A DNA stretch of 64,000 bases, taken from contig CAZVMN010000003.1 in the NCBI GenBank assembly GCA_964629015.1, forward strand, positions 1 through 64,000. Reading direction: 5' to 3'. The stretch is from Oceanococcus sp964629015 (GTDB taxonomy: Bacteria; Pseudomonadota; Gammaproteobacteria; Nevskiales; Oceanococcaceae). Shown piece after piece: positions 50,134 through 58,724 of the stretch (positions are counted from its first letter, which is position 1; each line of letters opens with the position of its first letter). A program made the position numbers and the translations under genes. A model generated the notes under the pieces. The model did no database searches. It saw only the letters and a program-made list of their open reading frames with translations, and had not been told where the DNA came from.

Positions 50134-50992
50134 TTATCACCAAGCGTCCACGATGGAGCGCCGCAACGACAATACCCGGCCCCAGGTCATTACCGTGGCC
50201 AGCGGGAAAGGTGGGGTCGGCAAGAGCAGTGTCTCGGCCAATCTGGCTTTCGCGTTGCAATCGGCAGGGCGGCGCGTGCTGTTGCTGGATGCGGACTTTG
50301 GTCTGGCCAACCTGGATGTGTTGATGGGTTTGCAGCCGCGTTTTCATCTCGGGCACGTGCTCGAAGGGCGTTGCGATCTGGCGGACAGCATCGTGACTGG
50401 GCCGCAAGGACTGCTGATTGTTCCCGCCGCGTCGGGTAACACCCGTCTGGCGGAAATGTGCGCTACGGAACAGGCCGGCCTGATTCACGCGTTCAGCGAT
50501 CTGGATATGCCCATCGACACCTTGATTGTGGACAGCGCGGCGGGCATTGCCGGCAATGTGTTGACCTTCGCCCAAGCGGCGGACCATGTCCTGGTTGTGG
50601 TCTGTGATGAGCCGGCCTCGATCACCGATGCCTACGCATTGATCAAAGTCCTGTCGCGCGATCGTCAGCTCAATCGCTTTCAGGTTCTGGCCAATATGAG
50701 CCGTGATTCGATGCACGGTCAGCAGCTGTTTGCCAAGCTCTTGCGTGTCACCGATCGCTTTCTCAACGTCAATCTGGAATATCTGGGCCATGTGCCGTTT
50801 GATGAGCGTTTGCGTCAATCGATACAGCGCCAGCAACTGGTGACACAGATCTGGCCGGGCAGCCCGGCCGCCATGGCCTTCCGTGATTTGGCCAAAACCG
50901 TATCCCACTGGCGTGCCGTTACACATCCACGAGGGCATGTCGAATTTTTCGTTGATCGTATGATCAGCCCTGCTGTGGCTGTGGCCTCATGA
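50120..50992 (+). CDS. fleN: flagellar number regulator FleN (MinD/ParA-like ATPase)
   Basis: A 290-residue MinD-type ATPase. The deviant Walker A motif is SGKGGVGKSS (residues 28-37), and LLLDADFGLANLDVLMGL and DTLIVDSAAGI are typical of FleN/YlxH. It limits flagellum number by antagonising the master activator FleQ. I prefer GTG 50120 because a GGAG ribosome site precedes it and the flhF overlap is short; ATG 50153 is possible but has no ribosome site. The stop overlaps fliA by 4 bases. FleQ is not in this window. Confidence 0.93.
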   Translation: MPVLDYHQASTMERRNDNTRPQVITVASGKGGVGKSSVSANLAFALQSAGRRVLLLDADFGLANLDVLMGLQPRFHLGHVLEGRCDLADSIVTGPQGLLIVPAASGNTRLAEMCATEQAGLIHAFSDLDMPIDTLIVDSAAGIAGNVLTFAQAADHVLVVVCDEPASITDAYALIKVLSRDRQLNRFQVLANMSRDSMHGQQLFAKLLRVTDRFLNVNLEYLGHVPFDERLRQSIQRQQLVTQIWPGSPAAMAFRDLAKTVSHWRAVTHPRGHVEFFVDRMISPAVAVAS

Positions 50993-51732
50993 GTGTCGCG
51001 GCGGAGTATCTCAGCACGGCCAGTTTGCCCAGCGCAGACTTGCTGGTTGAACAGCATGCCCCGCTGGTCAAGCGCATCGCGCTGCATATTTCCGCGCGTC
51101 TGCCCGATTGTGTCGAACTCGACGATCTCATCCAGGCGGGCATGATCGGTCTGCTGGAGGCGGCTGGCCATTTCGATCCGTCGGCGGGCGCCAGCTTCGA
51201 GACTTTCGCGGGTTTCCGGATTCGCGGCGCGATGATCGACGAGCTACGACGCGGCGACTGGGCACCACGCTCGGTCCATCGCGGTATGCGGGACGCCGCT
51301 GAGGCGATGCGCAAACTGGAGCAGGAGCTGGGTCGTCCGGCGCGCGAAAGCGAGGTCGCCGAATATCTGCACATCGATATGCCGTCCTTGCGCAACTTAC
51401 TGGCGGATGCCAGTCGCTGTCAGGCCCTGCCGTTGGAGTACTCCGACGATGACGGTGATCACCTGCGCAGCGATCTGCCCAGTTCCGGCGATTCGCCGGA
51501 AGCGAATTACGAGCATGAGGCGTTTGAAGGTGATCTCGCATCGGCCATCGCGGAGCTGCCAGAGCGCGACCAGCTGGTGTTGTCGCTGTACTACGACCAG
51601 GGCCTCAATCTCAAAGAAATCGGCGCCGTGATGGGCGTCAGTGAATCACGGGTTTGTCAGCTGCAGGGCCGGGCTCATCTGCGTCTGCGCGGCAAGCTTC
51701 AGGACTGGAAAACAAGTAACCAAGGATCATGA
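50989..51732 (+). CDS. fliA: flagellar sigma factor FliA (sigma-28)
   Basis: A 247-residue sigma-28 factor for late flagellar genes. Region 2 contains HAPLVKRIALHISARLPDCV, then DDLIQAGMIGLLEA and SFETFAGFRIRGAMIDELRR. Region 4 contains LPERDQLVLSLYYDQGLNLKEIGAVMGVSE. Order flhF-fleN-fliA matches the Pseudomonas-type arrangement. Both ends overlap neighbours by 4 bases, so it is embedded in one long transcript. Confidence 0.96.
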   Translation: MSVAAEYLSTASLPSADLLVEQHAPLVKRIALHISARLPDCVELDDLIQAGMIGLLEAAGHFDPSAGASFETFAGFRIRGAMIDELRRGDWAPRSVHRGMRDAAEAMRKLEQELGRPARESEVAEYLHIDMPSLRNLLADASRCQALPLEYSDDDGDHLRSDLPSSGDSPEANYEHEAFEGDLASAIAELPERDQLVLSLYYDQGLNLKEIGAVMGVSESRVCQLQGRAHLRLRGKLQDWKTSNQGS

Positions 51733-51734
51733 TC

Positions 51735-52127
51735 ATGGACAAGAACACCAAATTTCTCATCGTTGACGATTTCCCGACCATGCGCCGCATCGTCAAAAAT
51801 CTGCTAGGCGATCTGGGCTTCACCAACACAGTGGAAGCCGATGACGGTTCGACCGCGCTGCCGGTGCTGAAAGCTGGCGGCATTCAGTTCGTGGTGACCG
51901 ACTGGAACATGCCTGGCATGACCGGCATCGAGTTGCTCAAAGCGATCCGCGCCGATGCGGAGCTGGCCCACCTGCCGGTGCTCATGGTCACCGCCGAAGC
52001 CGACAAATCGCAGATCGTTGAGGCGGCGCAAGCTGGCGTCAGCGGTTACATCATCAAACCTTTCACCGCCGAAACGTTGAAAGAAAAGCTCGATCGCATC
52101 ATTCAGCGTCTGCAGACCGCGGCGTAG
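51735..52127 (+). CDS. cheY: chemotaxis response regulator CheY
   Basis: A 130-residue single receiver domain. The acidic pair D11/D12, the phosphorylated D56 (TDWNMPGMTG), T86 (MVTAEADKSQ) and K108 (IIKPF) are all present. The N-terminal KFLIVDDFPTMRRIVKNLL is almost identical to enterobacterial CheY. ATG 51735 is preferred because AAGGA lies 8 bases upstream; an in-frame ATG at 51729 is too close to it. Phospho-CheY binds the flagellar motor switch. Confidence 0.96.
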   Translation: MDKNTKFLIVDDFPTMRRIVKNLLGDLGFTNTVEADDGSTALPVLKAGGIQFVVTDWNMPGMTGIELLKAIRADAELAHLPVLMVTAEADKSQIVEAAQAGVSGYIIKPFTAETLKEKLDRIIQRLQTAA

Positions 52128-52129
52128 TA

Positions 52130-52774
52130 ATGGACCGCGAACAACTGGCCCATCGCCTCGAGAGCTTGCACCAAGCGGCCCTCGGTGGCGATTGGAGTGA
52201 GGTCGAGCTTGGTCTGCGCGAATTGGATGCCGCCAAGACTGCCGCCTTCGCGCAGGGCATTCGCAAAATGGCCATTGATCTCTACGCGGAGATGCGCGCA
52301 CTGCAATTGGACAGCCGGCTGGCCCGTGCGGCGGCGGAAATTCCTGATGCCTGCTCGCGTCTGGATGCCGTTATCGAACTGACGGAACAGGCCGCGACCC
52401 GCACCATGGATCTGGTCGAGGATTCCCGTGAGCACATCGTGGCGCTGCAGAACCTTGCTCAACGTATGCCGCAAAGCGACGACGCGGAGCAACTGATCGA
52501 GCGGACCGGGTTGCTGCGTAAGAACATGTCATCGCTGTATGAAGCGCAGTCCTATCAGGATTTGTCCGGTCAAATCATTCGTCGCGTCATGACCATGGTG
52601 GGCAATCTTGATGCCACCCTCAAAGACATGCTGGAGCTGGCCGGTCTGAGCCCGGCGACTCTGGAGCAGCCGGACGGAGATGAATTGCTCGGCCCGGCCG
52701 CTGGGCGTACGGACGATCGTCCGGCGGCGTCCCAGGATGATGCCGATGCCTTGCTGGCGGACTTGGGGATTTAA
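52130..52774 (+). CDS. cheZ: CheY phosphatase CheZ
   Basis: A 214-residue helical protein. The catalytic block YEAQSYQDLSGQIIRRVM contains the conserved aspartate and glutamine (D and Q of QDLSGQ) that dephosphorylate CheY. The C-terminal tail DADALLADLGI is the CheY-docking peptide typical of CheZ. It starts 2 bases after the cheY stop and ends 2 bases before cheA. Confidence 0.95.
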   Translation: MDREQLAHRLESLHQAALGGDWSEVELGLRELDAAKTAAFAQGIRKMAIDLYAEMRALQLDSRLARAAAEIPDACSRLDAVIELTEQAATRTMDLVEDSREHIVALQNLAQRMPQSDDAEQLIERTGLLRKNMSSLYEAQSYQDLSGQIIRRVMTMVGNLDATLKDMLELAGLSPATLEQPDGDELLGPAAGRTDDRPAASQDDADALLADLGI

Positions 52775-52776
52775 AC

Positions 52777-54549
52777 GTGGATGACGAAATCCTGCAGGAC
52801 TTTCTGATTGAAAGTGAGGAGTTGATTGCCAATCTTGGGCAGCAGATCGTGGATCTGGAAGCGAGTCCTGAAGATGCCGACCTGCTCAACGCGGTCTTTC
52901 GCTGTTTTCACACCGTGAAGGGGGGTGCCGGATTTCTCAACCTCGAACCCCTGGTCAATCTGTGCCATGTGTCCGAGGAACTGTGCAACGGCTTGCGTAG
53001 CCGCAAGTTCAGCTTGACGGCGGATATCGTGGATGCGCTATCTGCTGCTGTGGATCAGTTGCAGGCGCAACATGCGGCTTTGAGCGCGGGCGGTGAGCCG
53101 CCAGCGGCAGATCCAGCGTTGCTGGAGCGTTTGCGCGATCTGGCAGGCGCGGCGCCCGCGCCCGCGCTCGCGGAAGAGACTCAGCCCGCTACTTCGATTG
53201 ATCTCGACAATGTTCCGGATGATATCGATCTGGATGCTCTTCTGGATCAAATGCACGGTGTGCCAGCGGCCACACCAGAAGCGCCAAAGCCCGAGCCGGA
53301 ATTGGCTGAACCTTCGGCGCCGCCACCGACACCAACATCAACATCCGCACCCAAGCCGGCCGCTCCTGCCAAGCCGGTGGAATCGTCGATTCGTGTGGAT
53401 ACCGCACGCTTGGACGCGGTCATGAATTTGATTGGCGAGCTGGTGCTGGCGCGCAACCAACTCAAAGCCTTGGGGCGTGGCAGCTCCATGGGTGAAGACG
53501 CCACCCGGGTTTCGGCTCGAATCGATCGGGTGACCACCGAATTGCAAGGCGCGGTGATGAAGATCCGCATGCAGGCCATTCGCAAGGTGTTCTCACGCTT
53601 TCCCCGCATCGTCCGGGATCTGGCTCGCTCGTTGGGCAAAGAGGTCTCGTTGGAGTTGATCGGCGAGGACACCGAACTCGACAAGAACCTTGTTGAAGCT
53701 CTGGCTGATCCGTTGATTCATCTGGTGCGCAATGCGGTGGATCATGGCATCGAATCGCCGGAGCAGCGCATCGCCTTAGGCAAGCCCGCGCAGGGCACGG
53801 TGAAACTGGCCGCGGCTCAAGAGGGCGATGACATCGTCATCCGCATCGTTGACGACGGTGCCGGCATGGACCCCAATCGCCTGCGCGCCAAAGCCGTGGA
53901 GCGCGGCGTGTTGGATCAAGACGAGGCGGCACGCATGGAGAGCGCGGATTGTTTCCGCATCATCTTTATGGCCGGTTTCTCAACCCGCGATGAGGTCTCT
54001 GATGTGTCTGGCCGCGGTGTTGGCATGGACGTGGTGAAAAACCGCATCGACCAGCTCAACGGGCGCATCCATATCGATTCCACGCTGGGCGAAGGCAGCA
54101 CCATGGAACTGCGTTTGCCGTTGACGCTGGCCATCATGGCCAGCCTCATGGTGCGCGCCGGTCAGCGGATTTTTTCAGTGCCCCTGTCCAACGTGGACGA
54201 TGTTTTGATGTTCGATCCACAGCGCTATACACGGGTCGATGGGCGCTGGGTCTATCGTCTTGAAGACGATCCCGTGCCGGTCTTGATACTGGGGCCCTGG
54301 TGCGGAGAGTATGACGAAGTACCTCAGCGTGCCCATATGGTTTTGATGCGCATCGGCAATGACCGTTTTGGTCTGGTTGTGGACAGTGTGATTGGTCGCG
54401 AAGAGGTCGTGATCAAACCCTTAGGGCCGCCGCTGACGGATTTGATTGGATTCTCCGGTGCGACGGTAACCGGGGATGGTCGGGTGGCCTTGATACTTGA
54501 TCCTGTCGGGATGCTAAAAAGCCTGCGTTCGGGAGGGATGACCTGCTGA
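52777..54549 (+). CDS. cheA: chemotaxis histidine kinase CheA
   Basis: A 590-residue CheA. The HPt domain has the phosphorylated H45 (FRCFHTVKGGAGFLN). A long Pro/Ala-rich linker spans about residues 170-205 and leaves no obvious room for a folded P2 CheY-binding domain. The dimerisation region starts near 208 (IRVDTARLDAVMNLIGELV). The kinase domain has HLVRNAVDHGIE, DDGAGMD and GRGVGMDVVK. The CheW-like domain occupies the C-terminal 140 residues. The start is GTG 52777. The missing P2 is unusual and would slow CheY phosphotransfer unless compensated. cheB, cheR and cheW are not downstream in this window. Confidence 0.94.
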   Translation: MDDEILQDFLIESEELIANLGQQIVDLEASPEDADLLNAVFRCFHTVKGGAGFLNLEPLVNLCHVSEELCNGLRSRKFSLTADIVDALSAAVDQLQAQHAALSAGGEPPAADPALLERLRDLAGAAPAPALAEETQPATSIDLDNVPDDIDLDALLDQMHGVPAATPEAPKPEPELAEPSAPPPTPTSTSAPKPAAPAKPVESSIRVDTARLDAVMNLIGELVLARNQLKALGRGSSMGEDATRVSARIDRVTTELQGAVMKIRMQAIRKVFSRFPRIVRDLARSLGKEVSLELIGEDTELDKNLVEALADPLIHLVRNAVDHGIESPEQRIALGKPAQGTVKLAAAQEGDDIVIRIVDDGAGMDPNRLRAKAVERGVLDQDEAARMESADCFRIIFMAGFSTRDEVSDVSGRGVGMDVVKNRIDQLNGRIHIDSTLGEGSTMELRLPLTLAIMASLMVRAGQRIFSVPLSNVDDVLMFDPQRYTRVDGRWVYRLEDDPVPVLILGPWCGEYDEVPQRAHMVLMRIGNDRFGLVVDSVIGREEVVIKPLGPPLTDLIGFSGATVTGDGRVALILDPVGMLKSLRSGGMTC

Positions 54550-54945
54550 CATTCTGAGCCTGTTGAAAACCAATAATCCCGGCCATTTGGGTGGCAAATG
54601 TGTCACCTTTGTTGCAGCGTAAAATGTTGGTTTTCTGGACTTTTTTGCATGTCTATGCGATCATTGCTCACCTACTTGAAGAAGTTCCTCTGTATTCGAA
54701 CAATTCAAGCACCGGATTCGAGTCCCGAATCATGATGTGATAGCCATTTTGGCTGCGGTGTTTGGCTACGCTCAAAGCGCCAGTACAGACGTCGGACCTT
54801 GCTCCGATTTGCGGGTGGAGATTTGTCTCCCCGTACAACTGCCCATGCAGTTTAGAAGCTTCGGCTTCGTTGACCCTCACGAGATCTCTCGCAGACTCCG
54901 ACGTATGCCCATCGCGTTAAGCCATGGTGTGGCGGAGTGGTTCTG
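54550..54945. other. long non-coding leader before ectA
   Basis: About 396 bases with no convincing gene, lying between the chemotaxis cluster and the ectoine operon. It holds several short dyads: ATTCG-N5-CGAAT (54726-54740), arms CTTGAA/TTCAAG at 54675-54680 and 54714-54719, GGAGA-TTTG-TCTCC (54817-54830), and a five-pair UUCG-loop hairpin GAAGC-TTCG-GCTTC (54855-54868). I see no clear sigma-70 promoter and no MarR-type EctR gene. Osmotic control sites probably lie here, but this is inference. Confidence 0.5.
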
Positions 54946-55500
54946 ATGCAGATACTCAAAAAAAGCATGAGCCCAAAAGGCCCGGAGTCCGAGACCTCCA
55001 ACATCGTGCTGCGCAAACCAACCGCGCAGGATGGTCCTCACCTGCACAAGCTGGTGGCGCGGTGCAAACCGCTGGATGAAAACTCGATCTACTGCAATCT
55101 TTTGCAATGCAGTCATTTTGCCGCGACCGGCGTGGCTGCCGAACGGGATGGTGAGTTGGTCGGATTTGTATCCGGCTACGTCATCCCAGAACGACCCGAC
55201 ACTTTTTTCCTGTGGCAGGTCGCGGTCGGTGAGCAAGCGCGTGGTTGTGGCCTGGCCGGCCGCATGATCAACGCGATTCTTGCGCGACCGGAACTCAGCG
55301 CATTGCGTTACCTGGAAACCACCATCACACCGGACAACGAGGCCTCGTGGGCTTTGTTTCGGGCATTTGCCCGCCGCCAGGGTGCCGATCTGGAATCCAA
55401 GGTTCACTTCACCCGCGATACGCACTTTCACGGTGCGCACGATGACGAACATCTGCTGCGCATTGGTCCCTTTTCCATTCAGAGCGAAATCAAATCATGA
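54946..55500 (+). CDS. ectA: L-2,4-diaminobutyrate acetyltransferase
   Basis: A 184-residue GNAT acetyltransferase for the second step of ectoine synthesis. The acetyl-CoA motif is QVAVGEQARGCGLAGRM, and ENSIYCNLLQCSHFAATGVA and TTITPDNEASWALF are EctA signatures. ATG 54946 has a GGAG site 8 bases upstream; an in-frame GTG at 54937 is less likely. The stop overlaps ectB by 4 bases. The product is cytoplasmic. Confidence 0.95.
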   Translation: MQILKKSMSPKGPESETSNIVLRKPTAQDGPHLHKLVARCKPLDENSIYCNLLQCSHFAATGVAAERDGELVGFVSGYVIPERPDTFFLWQVAVGEQARGCGLAGRMINAILARPELSALRYLETTITPDNEASWALFRAFARRQGADLESKVHFTRDTHFHGAHDDEHLLRIGPFSIQSEIKS

Positions 55501-56795
55501 AAATCTTCGAAGAGATCGAATCCGAAGTTCAAAGCTACGCACGTGCATTTCCGCGCCTTTTTCACAAAGCTGAAGGCGAGTTTTTGTACGACACGGATGG
55601 CAATCAATATCTCGACTTTCTCGGTGGCGCGGGCACCCTGAACTACGGGCACAACAACCCGATTCTCAAAAAAGCCCTAATCGCTTACATCGAAGAGAAT
55701 GGCATTACTCACGGCCTTGATCTTCACACGGATGCCAAGCGGGAGTTCCTGGAAACTCTGAACGAGAAAATCCTCAAACCGCGTGATCTGGAGTATATGG
55801 TCCAGTTCACCGGGCCGACCGGCACCAACGCCGTGGAAGCGGCGATCAAGGTGGCGCGCAACTGCACCGGTCGCGAAAACATTATCGCCTTCACCAATGG
55901 CTTCCATGGTGTATCGCTGGGGTCCCTGGCGCTGACCGGCAACTCCCATCACCGCGGCGCCGCTGGCGTCAGCCTCAACGGTGTGTCGCGTGTTCCGTAC
56001 GACGGCTACCTGGGTGAGGATATCGACACAACGGCCTACCTGGACAAATTGCTGAGTGACTCAAGCAGCGGCGTTGATCATCCGGCTGCGGTCATTGTTG
56101 AGACCGTGCAGGGTGAGGGTGGTATTAACGCGGCGAGCATGGAATGGCTGCGCAACCTGGATGCCGTGTGCAAACAGCACGATGTGCTGCTGATCGTTGA
56201 TGACATCCAGGCCGGTTGCGGTCGGACCGGTCGCTTCTTCAGCTTCGAGGAAGCCGGTATCAAGCCGGACATCGTGACCCTGTCCAAGTCGCTCAGTGGC
56301 TACGGTCTGCCGCTGGCAGTGGTGCTGCTGCGTCCGGAGCTGGATCAGTGGCGCCCGGGTGAGCACAACGGTACGTTCCGAGGCAACAACATGGCCTTTG
56401 TCACGGCGACCACGGCGATCAACGAGTTCTGGTCGGATGACAGCTTTGCTGCTGAAGTTCGTGCCAAGGGCCGCATCATCGAAGAGCATCTTGGTCGGAT
56501 CGCCGAAAAATATGGCGAAGGCAATTTCACGTCTCGCGGCCGCGGCATGATGCAGGGTCTGAACTGTGTCAATGGCGAGATCGCCGGGAAAATCACCAAA
56601 GCGGCCTTCCGTCGCGGACTGATCATCGAAACCAGCGGTGCCGATGACCATGTGGTTAAAACGTTGTGCCCGCTGATCATCAGCGAAGACAACCTGCGTG
56701 CTGGTTTGAAGATCGTCGAGGAAAGCGTGGCCGAGGTTCTGGCCAAGGTCGACGAAGTGCCGGAAGAGCGCGATTTCTTTGAAGCCGCAGAGTAA
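55497..56795 (+). CDS. ectB: L-2,4-diaminobutyrate aminotransferase
   Basis: A 432-residue PLP-dependent class III aminotransferase that converts aspartate semialdehyde and glutamate to L-2,4-diaminobutyrate, the first dedicated ectoine step. The N-terminus MKIFEEIESEVQSYARAFP is EctB-specific. The PLP lysine is K264 (TLSKSLSGYG), with IVDDIQAGCGRTG upstream. It follows ectA with a 4-base overlap and precedes ectC by 15 bases. Confidence 0.96.
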   Translation: MKIFEEIESEVQSYARAFPRLFHKAEGEFLYDTDGNQYLDFLGGAGTLNYGHNNPILKKALIAYIEENGITHGLDLHTDAKREFLETLNEKILKPRDLEYMVQFTGPTGTNAVEAAIKVARNCTGRENIIAFTNGFHGVSLGSLALTGNSHHRGAAGVSLNGVSRVPYDGYLGEDIDTTAYLDKLLSDSSSGVDHPAAVIVETVQGEGGINAASMEWLRNLDAVCKQHDVLLIVDDIQAGCGRTGRFFSFEEAGIKPDIVTLSKSLSGYGLPLAVVLLRPELDQWRPGEHNGTFRGNNMAFVTATTAINEFWSDDSFAAEVRAKGRIIEEHLGRIAEKYGEGNFTSRGRGMMQGLNCVNGEIAGKITKAAFRRGLIIETSGADDHVVKTLCPLIISEDNLRAGLKIVEESVAEVLAKVDEVPEERDFFEAAE

Positions 56796-56810
56796 CTTAA
56801 GGACAGCAAC

Positions 56811-57212
56811 ATGATCGTACGTAATCTCAAAGATGCCGAGAAAGGTGACCGCCGCGTGGTCTCCGAGGGCTGGGAAAGCACCCGCTTGCTGCTCAAGAAC
56901 GACAAGATGGGCTTTTCCTTCCACATCACCACGATTTACCAAGGCGCCGAGCTGCACCTGCATTATCAGAACCACCTGGAATCGGTGTACTGCATGAGCG
57001 GTGAAGGCGAGGTGGAAACCATTGCCGATGGCAAGGTCTACCCGATTGAGCCGGGCACCATTTACATCCTGGACAAAAACGACAAGCACATCCTGCGCGC
57101 TCGCCGCGAGATGAAGATGGCCTGTGTGTTTAATCCGCCGTTGCACGGCAAGGAAGTGCACAACGCCGATGGTGCTTACGAACTTGAAGCCGAGGCCGTG
57201 GCCGACGCGTAA
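56811..57212 (+). CDS. ectC: L-ectoine synthase
   Basis: A 133-residue cupin enzyme that cyclises N-gamma-acetyldiaminobutyrate to ectoine. Family motifs are MIVRNLKDAEKGDRRV, FSFHITTIYQGAELHLHYQN, HLESVYCMSGEGEVET and YILDKNDKHILRA. Metal ligands of the cupin barrel are in HLHYQNHLE. No hydroxylase gene ectD is nearby, so the cell probably accumulates ectoine rather than hydroxyectoine, unless ectD lies elsewhere. Confidence 0.96.
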   Translation: MIVRNLKDAEKGDRRVVSEGWESTRLLLKNDKMGFSFHITTIYQGAELHLHYQNHLESVYCMSGEGEVETIADGKVYPIEPGTIYILDKNDKHILRARREMKMACVFNPPLHGKEVHNADGAYELEAEAVADA

Positions 57213-57243
57213 GCGTTGGCCATGGATTTCGACTGAGGAAGGT

Positions 57244-58692
57244 ATGTCCCAACTGAAAAAACACACAGTAGAAAAAATCGGCGGCACGTCGATGAGTAAC
57301 TACGAGGCGGTGCGCGACAGCGTGATCCTGCACCAGGGTCGTCTCGCCGACCTGTATCAGCGCATTTTTGTGGTCTCCGCCTATGGCGGGATGACCGATC
57401 TGCTGTTGGAAAGCAAACACACTGGGCGCCCTGGTGTTTACGGTTTGTTTGCCAATGCGGACGAGGGTCAGGATTGGCGTGACGCACTCACGGCGGTGCG
57501 CCAGAAAATGACCGAAATCAATCGCAGTTTGTTCACCGACAACAATGAATTGACCCGAGCTGAGGGCTTCATCGGTGAACGGCTCGATGACGCTGAGCGT
57601 TGCCTGTCAGATTTGCAGAGCTTGTGCGCGCATGGTCATTTCGAGCTGGATACCCATCTGCTCACGGTGCGCGAAATGCTTGCCAGCCTGGGCGAGGCGC
57701 ACAGTGCTTGGAACACCGCCGCACTGCTCAAACGTGACGGCATCAATGCCCGTTTTGTCGATTTGTCGGGTTGGAACGCAGACAAGCACTATTCGCTGGA
57801 TGAGCACATCACGCGTGCTCTGGCCGATGTGGATTTGAGCCAGGAGCTGCCCATCGCAACGGGCTATGCGCACTGCCACGATGGTTTGATGTCGATCTAC
57901 GACCGCGGTTACTCGGAAATCACCTTTAGCCGCATTGCCGTATTGACCCAGTCGCGAGAGGCGATTATCCACAAGGAATATCACCTCAGCAGCGCGGACC
58001 CGCGTCTGGCCGGTGCCGACAACGTGGTACCAATCGGTCGCACCAATTATGACGTGGCTGACCAGTTGTCCAATCTGGGCATGGAAGCGATCCATCCGCG
58101 CGCGGCTAAAGGCTTGCGACAAAGCGACATCCCGCTGCGTGTGAAGAACACTTTCGAGCCGGAGCACAGCGGTACGTTGATCACCCGTGATTACGTCAGT
58201 GAGACACCGCGGGTGGAGATCATCGCCGGACGGCGCGATGTCTACGCGGTGGAGTGCTTTGATCAGGAGATGAGCGGGTTTATTGCAACCTATGATTCGG
58301 AGCTGCTCAAGGCTACGCAGCGTTTCAAGGCGGGGATTGTCACCAAGGACATCAATGCCAACACCATCACCCACTACCTCTCGACCAATCTGAAAACGGT
58401 CAAGCGCATTCGTGCAGTGATCGAAGAGCGTTTCCCAGAGTGTGAGATTCAGGTGCGCAAGGTCGCGGTGGTTTCCGCTATCGGCAGCGATATGAAAATC
58501 CCCGGCATGCTCTCTCGCGCGGTCGCTGCCCTGGCCGAATCGGGGATCAGCATTCTGGCCATGCATCAATCGATGCGTCAGGTCGATATGCAGTTCATCG
58601 TCGACATTGCCGACTACGAGGAAGCGGTGCGCAGTCTGCACAAGCACTTGGTGGAAGTTTACGATCACGGCGAGGCCATCTGCGCAGCCTGA
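57244..58692 (+). CDS. ectoine-specific aspartokinase Ask_Ect
   Basis: A 482-residue aspartate kinase of the ectoine-associated branch. The N-terminus is HTVEKIGGTSMSNYEAVRD, with the kinase motif KIGGTS. The insert with KHTGRPGVYGLFANADEG is characteristic of Ask_Ect. Two ACT-type regulatory regions fill the C-terminal third. Known Ask_Ect enzymes show relaxed feedback control and so supply aspartyl phosphate for ectoine. The ATG at 57244 has a GAGGAA ribosome site; the frame is open upstream but overlaps ectC. It completes the ectABC-ask operon. Confidence 0.94.
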   Translation: MSQLKKHTVEKIGGTSMSNYEAVRDSVILHQGRLADLYQRIFVVSAYGGMTDLLLESKHTGRPGVYGLFANADEGQDWRDALTAVRQKMTEINRSLFTDNNELTRAEGFIGERLDDAERCLSDLQSLCAHGHFELDTHLLTVREMLASLGEAHSAWNTAALLKRDGINARFVDLSGWNADKHYSLDEHITRALADVDLSQELPIATGYAHCHDGLMSIYDRGYSEITFSRIAVLTQSREAIIHKEYHLSSADPRLAGADNVVPIGRTNYDVADQLSNLGMEAIHPRAAKGLRQSDIPLRVKNTFEPEHSGTLITRDYVSETPRVEIIAGRRDVYAVECFDQEMSGFIATYDSELLKATQRFKAGIVTKDINANTITHYLSTNLKTVKRIRAVIEERFPECEIQVRKVAVVSAIGSDMKIPGMLSRAVAALAESGISILAMHQSMRQVDMQFIVDIADYEEAVRSLHKHLVEVYDHGEAICAA

Positions 58693-58724
58693 TACTCACC
58701 ATCTGAATTGGGGGAGGGCCGCTC

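Noticed and set aside
54723..54741. GGATTCGAGTCCCGAAT resembling a tRNA T arm
   Set aside because: No acceptor, D or anticodon arm could be found around it; the similarity is limited to TTCGAGTCC.
54668..54880. 70-codon minus-strand frame in the ect leader
   Set aside because: No ribosome site, no recognisable domain, and it overlaps several dyads; kept as non-coding.
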